Made by a program: the position numbers and the translations under genes. The notes beneath the pieces are model-generated. The model searched no databases and was not told the DNA's origin. It was given only the letters and a program-made list of their open reading frames with translations. 64,000 nucleotides of DNA from NCBI GenBank assembly GCA_010909165.1, contig MU008165.1, positions 558,001 through 622,000 of the forward strand. The letters run 5' to 3'. This DNA comes from Anthoceros angustus (lineage: Eukaryota; Streptophyta; Anthocerotopsida; Anthocerotales; Anthocerotaceae). This document shows positions 45,520-56,141 of this stretch, in pieces (the stretch's first letter is position 1; each line of letters begins with the position of its first letter).

Positions 45520-47580
45520 CAAAGGGCATCTTCTTTTTCCTTCTCACACAGTGGCTTCAGCACCAACTTCGTGTGAGGCACGTGGCCTCCTTCCTGCTTC
45601 AGACGTGCACTCGTGCTCTCCACCTTGCAAAATATCCTCTTCCTTTCTCCCACCAGAAATCTATGAACCTGCCGATTCACCTCAATGGTCGCCACTGCAG
45701 GTTTCTTGTTAGCTCCTGCTACTATTCTCTGTGTTTCAATCCTGTCTACATCGGTCCACCTACCTGCATCTGCATACATTGGCCATGAGCACATACGCAG
45801 ATGCCCTTTGAGGCTCCAGCCTAACAATGCTTTCAAAACACCACACCGCCCTCTCTATATCCCCGTGACTTTTGCAGGCATTCAACAAAGACGTCAAGCC
45901 CACAACATTACTTTGGCCCTCACATGATAATAGCATCTTCTTTTCCTTCTCACACAGTGGCTTCAGCACCAACTTCGTGTGAGGCACGTGGCCTCCTTCC
46001 TGCTTCAGACGTGCACTCGTGCTCTCCACCTTGCAAAATATCCTCTTCCTTTCGCCCACCACAAATCTATGAACCTGCCGATTCACCTCAATGGTCGCCA
46101 CTGCAGGTTTCTTATTAGCTCCTGCTACTATTCTCTGTGTTTCAATCCTGTCTACATCAGTCCACCGACCTGCATCTGCATACACGTTGGCCATGAGCAC
46201 ATACGCAGATGCCCTTTGAGGCTCCAGCCTAACAATGCTTTCAAAACACCACACCGCCCTCTCTATATCCCCGTGACTTTTGCAGGCATTCAACAAAGAC
46301 GTCAGGCCCACAACATTACTTTGGCCCTCACATGATAATAGCATCTTGCGTGCCTCATCTAAATGGCCAGCACGCCCAAGAAGATCCATTGCGGTTACAA
46401 TTTCAGCTGCGGCCTTGGGCGCCATGCCTCACAGCAACCTCCCTTGCCTCGCGCCTCGAATCGGTGATGCCTCGCCTGAAATTCTTGGCGGGTCAGTCTC
46501 CCAGGGTTCCTACCTCCTCAGCAACCGCGCCACCGCCCGTTGAGCCCTCCTCCTTCAGCGTCGCGGCTCGCGACCTCACTGGCGAGGGTCTGGGCTGCCC
46601 CTCCTCGCGATTGCGCCCTCATGCCCTTCAGCAGACCGCGGTATCTCCAGGCCCAGCTCCTCGACGTCCTCGCGCTCCAGCCGCCGCGTTGCGCCCGCTC
46701 CCACTCGGAGTGTTCAACAGACCAAACGCTAGAGCTAGCTTCTCAGCATGCCCACAAAGGGCATCTTCTTTTTCCTTCTCACACAGTGGCTTCAGCACCA
46801 ACTTCGTGTGAGGCACGTGGCCTCCTTCCTGCTTCAGACGTGCACTCGTGCTCTCCACCTTTTGCAAAATATCCTCTTTCCTTTCGCCCACCACAAATCT
46901 ATGAACCTGCCGATTCACCTCAATGGTCGCCACTGCAGGTTTCTTATTAGCTCCTGCTACTATTCTCTGTGTTTCAATCCTGTCTACATCAGTCCACCGA
47001 CCTGCATCTGCATACACGTTGGCCATGAGCACATACGCAGATGCCCTTTGAGGCTCCAGCCTAACAATGCTTTCAAAACACCACACCGCCCTCTCTATAT
47101 CCCCGTGACTTTTGCAGGCATTCAACAAAGACGTCAGGCCCACAACATTACTTTGGCCCTCACATGATAATAGCATCTTGCGTGCCTCATCTAAATGGCC
47201 AGCACGCCCAATGGCCATTGGGCGGTTACAATTTCAGCTGCGGCCTTGGGCGCCATGCCTCTACAGCAACCTCCCTTGCCTCGCGCCTCGAATCGGTGAT
47301 GCCTCGCCTCGAAATTCTTGGCGGGGTCAGTCTCCCAGGGTTCCTACCTCCTCAGCAACCGCGCCACCGCCCGTTGAGCCCTCCTCCTTCAGCGTCGCGG
47401 CTCGCGACCTCACTGGCGAGGGTTCGGGGCTGCCCCTCCTCGCGATTGCGCCCTCATGCCCTTCAGCAGACCGCGGTATTCTCCAGGCCCAGCTCCTCGA
47501 CGTCCTCGCGCTCCAGCCGCCGTTGCGCTCCGCTCCTCACTCTCGCTTCAACCTCCGTTGCGCGTTTGCGACCCTCCTGA
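45520..47580 (-). repeat. Triplicated E2/DYW segment with duplicated GC-rich insert
   Basis: The stretch encoding KVESTSARLKQEGGHVPHTK and the preceding E2 (VWCFESIVRLEPQRASAYVL) occurs three times, offset by about 406 bp and then about 830 bp. The first junction shares GCATCTTC. A GC-rich segment of about 280-350 bp, absent from related genes, follows copies two and three (about 46412-46690 and 47215-47575). It reads MAPKAAAEI in one minus-strand frame and replaces about 30 codons of the E domain. Confidence 0.85.
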
Positions 47581-49489
47581 ACTAGTCCCTCATGACTGCA
47601 TGCTACTAGAAGGCAAGTAAAAGTAGCATCATCAGGCTGAACACCGGCAACTAACATCTCCTCAAAACAAGCTAGTGCCTTGTGACCTTCATCACTAGCA
47701 CCATACCCAGCAATCAGCGCTGTCCATGTCACCACATCCTTGTGGCCATGCTGTCAAAAACCTGGCGTGCATCTTCCAGTTCGCCACATTTCGCATACAT
47801 GTCCACCAGGCAGTTGCCCACCACTATGTCATCCAGCAGTCCTCTTTTGACAATCTGTGAGTGCAATTGCATGCCCTTCTGTAAAGCACCAGTGCTTGCA
47901 CAAGCCTTCAGAAGGCAAGAAAAGGTGACATGGTCAGCCAAAATGAGGCCCGCCTCCTCCATTTGTCCATACACAACAAGCGCCTCTGGGCTGAGTCTTT
48001 GCTCTGCATACCCAGCAATCAGGGCATTCCATGTCACCACATCCTTTGTGGCCATGCTGTCAAAAACCTGGCGTGCATCTCCCAGTTCAGCCTCCTCCAT
48101 TTGTCCATACACAACAAGCGCCTCTTTGCCGAGTCCTTGCTGTGCATACCCATCTATCAGCGCTGTCCAAGTCACCACATCCTTTGTGGCCATGCTGTCA
48201 AAAACCTGGCGTGCATTCTCCAGTTCGCCACATTTCGCATACATGTCCACCAGGCAGTTGCCCACCACAACGTCATCCAGCAGTCCTCTTTCGACAATCT
48301 GTGAGTGCAGTTGTATGCCCTTCTGTAAGGCACCTGTGCTTCCACAGGCCTTCAGAAGGGAAGAAAAAGTAACATGGTCAGCCAAAATGAGCCCCGCCTC
48401 CTCCATTTGTCCATACACAACAAGTGCCTCATGTCCGAGCCCTTGCTGGGAATACCCATCAATCAGCACCGTCCATGTCACCACATCCTTTGTCGCCATG
48501 CTGTCAAAAACCTGGCGTGCCTTCTCCAGTTCGCCACATTTTGCATACATGTCCACCAGGCAGTTGCCCACCACAACGTCATCCAGCAGTCCTCTTTCGA
48601 CAATCTGTGAATGCAATTGTATGCCCTTCTGTAAGGCACCAGTGCTTGCACAGGCCTTCAGAAGGCAAGAAAAAAAGTAACATGGTTAGCCAAAATGAGG
48701 CCCTCCTGCTCCATTTGTCCATACACAACAAGCGCCTCTTGGCTGAGCCCTTGCTGTGCATACCAGCAATCAGGGCATTCCATGTCACCACATCCTTCGT
48801 GGCCATGCTATGAAAAACCTGGCGTGCATCTTTCATGTTGCCACATTTCGCATACATGTCCACCAGGCAGTTTCCAACAAACAAGTTATTAGGAATGCCA
48901 CTCTGCACCACATCACTGTGCACTTTTCTGCCAGATCCCAAGTCGGCGGCAAATGCACAAGCTTGAAGGGCCGCTACAAAGACGTGAGCATCCGCCTTCA
49001 CTCCTGACCTACGCATCTCATGGTACAGCTGTACGGCCTCATTAGCTTTCCCATGCTTAGCGTATGCCGAGATGATGGAAGACCACATGAAGACATCCGG
49101 TTTGGCCACTCTGGTGAGCACATCCATGGCCTCCTCGAGCCTACCTGCACATGCATACATACGTAAAATATGGTCCCAAGTGTGCATTCGACTCGTACCC
49201 AAGTTGGACACTGAGGTCCTGAACTCGTCGCCCCAAAACCAAATCCCTCTTAGCTGTACACAGTTTTAGTACAATGTAAAACAGAGACTGAGAAACCGCA
49301 GAGTCTGCGTGCGCCAGAGATTCCAGGGCTCCAACGGCCTCAGCAAGCTTCCCCTGCTGACATAACAAGCTCACGGTTCCAGCCGTTACCACGCCCAGTT
49401 CCGATCCTGCAGGCCTCCCAGGTTCAGGATTATCTGGAGAGCTGGACTCGGAAGCACAGGCACCATGGCCCATCTGCATATCCAAGGAA

Positions 49490-50170
49490 ATGAGCTGCTC
49501 ATCAACCCAAACTGGCTTAAACATGTTGTTTAACCACAGCACCTCGCCGGACCCCTTACGCCGGAAGTCGGGCAAACGGGAGCTCTTCTTGTCTCGTCTG
49601 TTTATCCCACCACAGGGTAGGGTCCAGAAAAAATTGTCGCCACAAGTGCTCCTGCTCCTGGCGGCGACCATCGTTGGAAATCCCGTCCCCACCCACACAT
49701 TTTCTCGGATGTGGAAGTGCTGGGCTGCTTACACTGCTGCACCTGGAACCCATTTCCGAATCTGTACGCCTCTCAGGTTCAGGATTATCCGGAAAGCTCG
49801 TCTTGGAAGGAGAGGCACCATGACCCATCGGCATATCCAAGGAAACCAGCTGCCCATCAACCCAAGCTGGTTTCAACATGTTGTTTAACCACAGGACCTC
49901 GCCGGACCCTTTACGCCGGAAGTCAGGCCAATGCGAGCTCTTCTTATCTCGTCTGTTGTCCCACCACATGGTAGGATCCAGAAAAAATTGTTGCCACAAG
50001 GGCTCCTGCTCCTGGCCACGACCATCGCTGGAAAACCCGCCCCCACCCAGACACTCTCTCGGAAGTGGAAGCGCCGGGTTCCTTACAGTGCTGCACCTGG
50101 AGGCTTCGTTTGCCAGGGGTTGACTCCCGAAGATGAGGTGAGCGGGAGCTCCTGGTAGAATCCCTCTACA
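49490..50170 (-). repeat. 355-bp tandem duplication carrying the PDF-type module
   Basis: Copies are offset by 355 bp (for example ATCAACCCAA at 49501 and 49856). The outer copy is open through WWDNRRDKKS. The inner copy has an extra A (GATAAACAG for GACAACAG) that shifts the frame within the module. OSB proteins themselves carry one to three PDF motifs, so repeated modules fit that family. Confidence 0.85.
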
Positions 50171-50221
50171 CATACCAATTTGTTGGGTCCACGACGGGTC
50201 CGGTTGACACACTGTGGCCAT

Positions 50222-50964
50222 CGTTCAGGGACCGTTGTTGGAAGACGAGTCCAACAACAGACTATGCCAGAATGCCCAGGTACTGAGCATGACCACACCA
50301 TGCGAGCTGGCTCCGATGCCGTAGCATAATAAGCAACATGCATATAGTTTCCTTGGCCGCTGTGCGGATTTTGCCGTCCCGATGTCAGTGGTATTTCGGG
50401 TGCAGCAGGATGGAAAAGTTGACGGAGTTGCAGGATGCTGAAGACTTGTCAGGACGCACCGGGAGCAGCGAGGAGGACGGGAGTGGAGACGGGAAAATAA
50501 GCAGGTGGTGGTAGACCAGTCCGAATTGGGATAAGCCTACCCACCTAGAGTGAAGGAAGAAAAAGGCTCACGGCCGGGCGCCGTGAACGGTCATAGCGGC
50601 CAATCCCCCCTCATCTCTGCTATGTTCTCCCCTGCCCATGTCGACTGTTGTCTGGCACTGCCATGTTCTCGACCTAGGAGTATGGTGATTCGTGACACCA
50701 GTCCTCTTGCAACTTCCGGAATTGCTTGCGGCCGCTCAGGACTGTCGAGCTTAATTTGCCAAGCCGGCCGCCGCGTCCAAAGTGGAGTTGGCAGCTTAGT
50801 AGTTCTACTCTAATCTGCTGCGCTGCTGTGGCTGTGAGGAGGGCAGAAAAGTGGGAGTGAAGAATTGTTCATACTAGGCTGTTTGAGCGCAGAGAGTTTG
50901 GAGCGAGAGATGGATCAATCTAAAAGAAAGTGGCAATTTTCAAGGCGGACTAGTCGTAGGCTAA
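50222..50964. other. Spacer upstream of pseudogene 3 and TLDc relic
   Basis: No gene recognised. It should hold the former promoter of pseudogene 3 (minus). One minus-strand frame at 50083-50343 has no family match. Confidence 0.35.
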
Positions 50965-51065
50965 AGGTCCATTGAGGGGAATCTTGCCTTCGGGTCTGAG
51001 CGCATACGACAGGTCTTGGTGCGATTTCGCCTCCACCGGAATTGGTGTCTGGCCGTGCAAACTGC
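50965..51065 (-). pseudogene. TLDc gene relic (3' end fragment)
   Basis: About 100 bp matching the 36810-36910 part of the TLDc exon. On the minus strand it reads [10 protein letters not shown] and then shifts frame because about 14 bp (the segment TCCCGCAAATCGCC on the plus strand of the other copy) are missing. It abuts the minisatellite exactly as in the first block, marking the left limit of the second duplicated block. Confidence 0.75.
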
Positions 51066-51074
51066 AAACACAAG

Positions 51075-51475
51075 CAATAACTCTTCCATATTACAAGAAA
51101 GAAACTGATGTCTCCTTGAATCAGATCCCGACACACAAGGAAACACTGCTTCTTCCACATCAGACGAAACTGATGTCGTGCTGTGTCGGATTCGAACAAC
51201 AGAAGTAGCCAATCCGCCGTCGAAATCACGAGGAAGAAACTGATGTCGTTTTGTCTCGGATTCGCACACAATAGCAGCCACAGCGTCTTCCAAACCACAA
51301 GGAAAAAACTGATGTCGTTTTGCCTCGGATTCCAACACTCAAGCAGCCACTGCGTCTTCCAAATCACAAGGAAGAAACTGAGGTCGCGTTGGATGGCATT
51401 CCCACACACAGGCAGCCACGGGTTATTCCAAAACACAAGAAAGAAACTGATGTCGCAACATTCAAATGCCAAATC
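51075..51475. repeat. 69-bp minisatellite in front of the intact PPR-DYW:KP gene
   Basis: GAAACTGA units start at 51101, 51166, 51236, 51305, 51374 and 51443 (65-70 bp steps). Because 69 is divisible by three, all six frames tend to stay open, giving 23-codon peptide repeats on both strands. It ends 27 bp before the ATG of the PPR gene, so it probably forms part of the promoter or 5' leader. Confidence 0.85.
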
Positions 51476-51501
51476 AGACACGATGAAATTGCTAGCAGCA
51501 G

Positions 51502-54500
51502 ATGGATCTGGATGTCCTAGCTGCCCAGATTAACCTGCCAAGAAGGTCTTGGAGAGCAGCGAGGCGGCGAACGGCAGCTGCATGTCTTCGTGAAGCAGCA
51601 GCTTCGGCTGTGGCGGCTCTTGCTCAGGCTTTTCTCTGGACAGGCCCCCGAAACAAGCTTCCACTGCCGGATTGCATTTTTCCGGTGCGTTTGATGCTCG
51701 TCCTCCATCTTTGGAGCTTAAGGTGAGCGCGAGTGCGGGAAAAAGCGCAGGGTTTGGGAGAAAGGATCGGGGTGGAAATCAGGTTCTTGCTGTGGCAACA
51801 GGTTTAGGCATGGAACTGAGCATGCTTCAGGGATGCCCATGCGTTTCCAACCCTGCGTTCATAGTCTCAGCGCAACAGGAAAGGGTTTAGGGTTTAAGCG
51901 TGTGCACTGTGGGAGAGCAGCAGCGGGATGAAGAGAATTGGACGTTCGCATCGGAGTTTGGATGTGTCATGCCTGACGCCAAGGAAATCAATCCCCTTCA
52001 GCTTCTTCCAGGAGTGGTACAGGCGGTTGTCAAGTCTGCAAACGGGAATAGAGCCCAGATTTCGGCCTGGTAATTCCCTGGTTTTAGCAATTCAGGTTAC
52101 ATTGACTTGCTGGAGATTGCAGTGATAAAATATTTCGTGTTTGCTGGCAGGTGATCGAAATTTGCAGGAAGGCTTGTCGGGGGAGGTGGTTGCTCATACC
52201 TCGCTTTGGTGGGATAGCAAGTGGAGGGAAAAGGTGAAACGTGTGCTCTGTTGCTGGTTCTGTATTGGTGTTGGAAATTCTCATTGATGATCTGGACTTA
52301 GGAGGGATGTTTTGCTTTCTTAGAAGCACATGCTGATGATTGCTCATCACAGCAGAGCAATCTGGACCTCATTCAAAAAGCCAATAGCGAGGCCTTGGGG
52401 CTCGACTCCTGGAAAAACACTGCGTGGCTGAAGTGTGGGTATGGGAGATCTTCGGAGGCAGACAAGGCTGGTGTATGGTGTAGGTGGAAATCACTGAGGC
52501 AAGTGGATCTGGCAGTCGTAAGGGTCTCTGAGATGTTGATAACATTATGCAGTGTAGCATAACATGATGTTTGTTTGGTATCTCCTTGTTGACCTTCTGG
52601 ATGATGCAGTTTGCCAAGGATTGAAGATGACCTGCAGTCCGATGCAAGGTGGCAACTTTGTACTGAAGGACGCCTTACTGAGGCATTTCATGCAGTGGAT
52701 CTTGGGAGACGGGAAGGATTGTTTGTGTCCAGAGCTATTCTGTGCCGTCTCTTGAAAGGGTGCTTTGAGAAGAAGGACCTAGAACTGGGCAGGCGAGTCC
52801 ATGCTCTTTGTGTGGAATGTGGCTATGGGTCCAACTCGTTTCTGGCAGTTCTGCTAATCCGGATGTATGCCTTGCATGGGAGTTTGCGGGAAGCAAATGA
52901 AGTGTTCAGCAAGCAACATGCACCTGATGCGTTTGTGTGGGCGTCCATTATTTCAGCACACGCTGAGCTTGGGCAAGCTCAGCAGGCCCTGGAGCTGTAT
53001 CAACAGATGCGGCAGACAGCCATTAGGCCCAATGACTACACTATTGTGGCTGTGCTTAAAGCTTGTATCACCAGATCCGACCTGGCAATGGGGAAGCTAG
53101 TTCATGCTGACGTAGTTGTCTCAGGCTTGGAATCAAATGTATTTGTTGGGACTACCCTTGTAGACATGTACGCCAAATGTAGGAACTTGGAGGATGCTCG
53201 GAGAGTGTTTGATGCCATGCCAAGAAAGAATGTAATTACCTGGAGTTCTTTGATTGCTGGATATGCCCACCATGGAAAAGGTGAGGAAGCCCTTCATCTC
53301 TTTTCTTACATGCAACAGAAAGGCATGACTGCAGACAAAATCACTTTTGTAGCCGTCCTGAAAGCATGTGGCAGTATTGCAGCCCTTCAGGAGGGCACCC
53401 GGATCCATGCCCAAATTGTGGAAGCAGGACTGGAAACAGACATGTTTGTTGCAAGCTCTCTTGTCGACATGTATGTAAAGTGTGGAGACCTGGTACATGC
53501 TCGCATGATCTTCGATGTTTTGCCTACCAAGGATGTGGTGATATGGGGTGCAATGCTCGCAGGATATGCTCAGCATGGCCTTGGTGCAGAAGTGCTCGAA
53601 CTTTATGCAACCATGCCACAAGATGGTAAGATGCTAGACAACACTGTTGTATTGGTTAGCATCCTGAAAGCATGTGGCACTATGGGGGCCATCCAGGAGG
53701 GAACGAGAATCCATGCTCGGATTCGAGAACGATTTGTTGAAGCAGATGTTTTCCTCGGGACTGCTCTAGTTGACATGTATGCAAAGTGCGGGAGCCTGGA
53801 GAACGCTCGCAGTGTATTCAACAGTCTGGCCAACCGGAATGCTGTGACATGGAACGCTATGATTGCAGGATACGTCCAGGAAGGCTTGGGCCAGGATGCA
53901 CTTAGCCTATATACAGACATGCAGCAGGATGGTGCGACAGTGGCCAGTGACAGCACGTTTGTCAGCATTTTGAAAGCCTGTGGCAGCCTGGGGGCTATCT
54001 TGCAAGGCAAGGAAATACATGCGCAGGTCCAAGAAAGAGGGGTTCAGGTAAACGGGATCATTGGGACCAGCCTGGTGGACATGTACGCTAAATGTGGGAG
54101 CTTGGTGGATGCTCGCAAGGTGTTTGACAGATGTCCTACCAAAACCAAAGGCACTTGGAATGCCATGATCTCTGGATATACTCAGCACGGGCGTGAGCAG
54201 GATGCCCTTGATCTTTATGCGAGCATGCAGCAGCAGAGTGTCACCCCGGACGAAATTACCTTTGCCACCATTTTGAAGGCATGTGGCAGCATAGGAGCTA
54301 TTCAGGAGGGTAAGCGTGTGCATGCTCACATCCTTGAAAGTGGGTTGAAGGTCGACCCGTTTATTGGGAGTGCTCTGGTTGACATGCACACCAAATTCGG
54401 AAGCCTGGAGGATGCACACAAATTGTTCAATAGCCTGTCACGGCAAGATGTGGTGACCTGGAATGCTTTGATCAACGGCTATGGCCAGCACAATGACTGC

Positions 54501-55355
54501 AAAATGGCCATGCAGTGCTTCGAGGATATGGCACAACACGGAGTGAAGCCCGATGCTGCAACGTTCATTTCATTGCTTGTTGCCTGCAGTCATGTGGGCT
54601 ATGTGGACGAGGGGCGGCAATACTTTATGAAGATGGTTGAAGAGCATGGCATCACTCCAACTGTGGAACATTATCACTGCATGGTTGATCTCCTTGGCCG
54701 TGCAGGTCACCTCGATGACGCAGAGGCTCTGCTCCAGTCCATGCCCTTCAAACAGGACACCGTGGGTTGGGTAGCTTTACTCAGCGCCTGCAAGGCTCAT
54801 GACGACATCTCCCGTGGCAGGAGGTGCTTTGACCGTCTTGTGGAACTGGAACCCGCACATGGTGCTGGATACGTGCTCATGGTTGACATGTATGAAAGTG
54901 CAGGCAAGCATGAGGACGCTCGCCACATCCAACGTTTGAGAGCATCTGCTGGTGCTGTGAAAAAACCTGCGAGAGCCACCATCGAGGTCGACAACAAGGT
55001 GCATGAGTTCATCGTCGGAGAAGAGCGGGATGACATCTCTTCGAAACTAAGGAGCCTGAATGTCCAATTGCGGGAGGATGAGACCCACATGGATTTGCTC
55101 TCCGAGCCAATCACTGACAGGGAGAAAGAAGATGCCTTGTGTGGGCATGCTGAAAAGCTGGCTGTTGCCTTTGGTCTCCTCAACACACCTGAAGGTTCAA
55201 CTCTGCTGCTGACCAAGGATCTGCGAATGTGCAACGACTGCCACAACGGCACCAAGATACTCTCCAGGCTTGAAAGACGAGAGATCATTGTCAGAGATGC
55301 TCACCGGGTCCATCACTTCAAGGCTGGGTTATGCTCCTGCGGGGATTCTCGTTGA
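51502..55355 (+). CDS. PPR-DYW:KP editing factor (candidate U-to-C), 988 aa, 2 exons
   Basis: Exon 1 (51502-51722) starts MDLDVLAAQINLPRRSWRA and is Arg/Ala-rich with one acidic pair: a good organelle presequence. Intron 51723-52609 (887 bp; GTGAGC...GATGCAG) keeps the frame, making Ser-74 at the junction. Exon 2 runs to TGA. Seven PLS triplets span about residues 95-790 (VAVLKACGSIAALQEGTRIH, LVDMYAKCGSLENAR), followed by E1/E2 (VEHYHCMVDLLGRAGHLDDAE). The DYW domain is the KP form: KKPARATIEVDNKVHEF replaces the PG box. Zinc and catalytic residues are present: HAE at 920-922, CNDCH from 948, then HHF and CSC. The protein ends CSCGDSR instead of DYW. KP-type DYW domains have been linked to U-to-C editing in organelles. 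It is the only intact KP gene in the window; its dead twin is at 37.9-42.3 kb. Confidence 0.9.
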
Positions 55356-56141
55356 CAGTCAACCAATGTGGCTCTTCTCCACAATGTCAGAAGGATTTCA
55401 GAACAATTTCGCTGCAGAAGGTTTGACCACTCGCACAGGACGAAAACCGAGATACGAAGCAGGTGCGATTTTTTTCTATCCGTTCATTATTCCAGACTTG
55501 TATGTAAGTTGGTTGATGTTTCCTATTTCCAAAACTAAAGAACAGGTACAGGTGGAGTTTCCTGAGTGGTAGAGGCTTCTCAATCGGCGGCTTGCTATGT
55601 TCTTATAAATCCAGATAGACAGCGCCTTCGACGCTGCGGCCAGTCTTCGCTCTAGGCTTCAATCTTGAATCCCTCGAAGTCGTCCACAAGCGCCTCATCT
55701 TCTCTCGCGTTCCCGGCGGCACGCGCTGTGAGCGGTGGTCTCAGGCGGGTCTGGTACTACCCGGTGGTGCTGCGCCTTGGTACGAGTTCATAGCCTCCCT
55801 CTTCGTGCTGTGCGCCGTTGATTGCTTAGAGTAGGGAGATATGCGAGGGCGGCTCTCTCTTGCTTTGCACGGTTTGCTTGTAGCCATGCAGGAAGGATGT
55901 CTGTGGAGGAAGATGGTCCGGTTGTTGCTTTCCGGGATGTGACTTGGATGTGTGGTAGTAAGGCGGTAGGTTTTGGTCCGGTGGGGAGTCCGGGCGTAGA
56001 GCGACGCGCCGCCGAGGATGCCTTAAATTGGCTGGTTGGAGGGGATGTGTGGGGTTTCTTACTTCTCCACGGTTGCTGTCTTGTTTGTGCAGCTTGAGGC
56101 GAGAAGATATCTCTTGGTCGGGGTTCCATCAACCGAAGTTC
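55356..56141 (+). other. PPR 3' flank and eIF1 5' leader region
   Basis: The first 200 bp are the 3' flank of the PPR gene, colinear with 42260-42420. From about 55615 the sequence is the eIF1 5' region. TTGTTTGTGCAG at 56083-56094 before CTTGAGGCG looks like the 3' splice site of a leader intron; the donor could not be fixed. Confidence 0.5.

Larger units (their letters stand above)
45306..50221 (-). pseudogene. PDF-motif/PPR-DYW:KP pseudogene 3 (OSB-PDF modules fused to PPR)
   Basis: Read on the minus strand from an ATG at 50221. Two tandem N-terminal modules (355-bp unit) carry WWDNRRDKKSSHWPDFRRK, GSGEVLWLNNMLKP and WVDGQLVSLDM, the pattern of the PDF motif of plant organellar ssDNA-binding (OSB) proteins. 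Then comes the PPR array (GTVSLLCQQGKLAEAVGAL; four or more triplets of GLLDDVVVGNCLVDMYAKCGE type), E domains, and KP-type DYW: KKPAVATIEV, GHAEKLALAFGLLNTPSG, MCSDCHSSTEIMSRLEQRDIV, ending CSCKGRP. Frame breaks occur at about 49625, 49175, 48760, 48670 and 47743, several in homopolymers. The E2/DYW region is triplicated with GC-rich inserts. It is close kin to pseudogene 1. If some breaks are assembly errors the locus could be less damaged than it looks, but the triplication is real. Confidence 0.82.

Noticed and set aside
46412-46690. GC-rich insert as a normal intron of the PPR gene
   Set aside because: It replaces about 30 E-domain codons rather than lying between intact codons, and no GT-AG pair restores the frame on both copies.
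47682-48680. 332-codon plus-strand Ser/Cys-rich frame
   Set aside because: Antisense of pseudogene 3's PPR repeats; repeated SPHPLWPCCQK-like strings mirror the DSMATKDVV codons.
50915-51481. 188-codon minus frame of hydrophobic 23-residue repeats (possible membrane protein)
   Set aside because: All frames of the 69-bp array are open because the unit length is a multiple of three; no start context, and its 3' part is the frameshifted TLDc relic.
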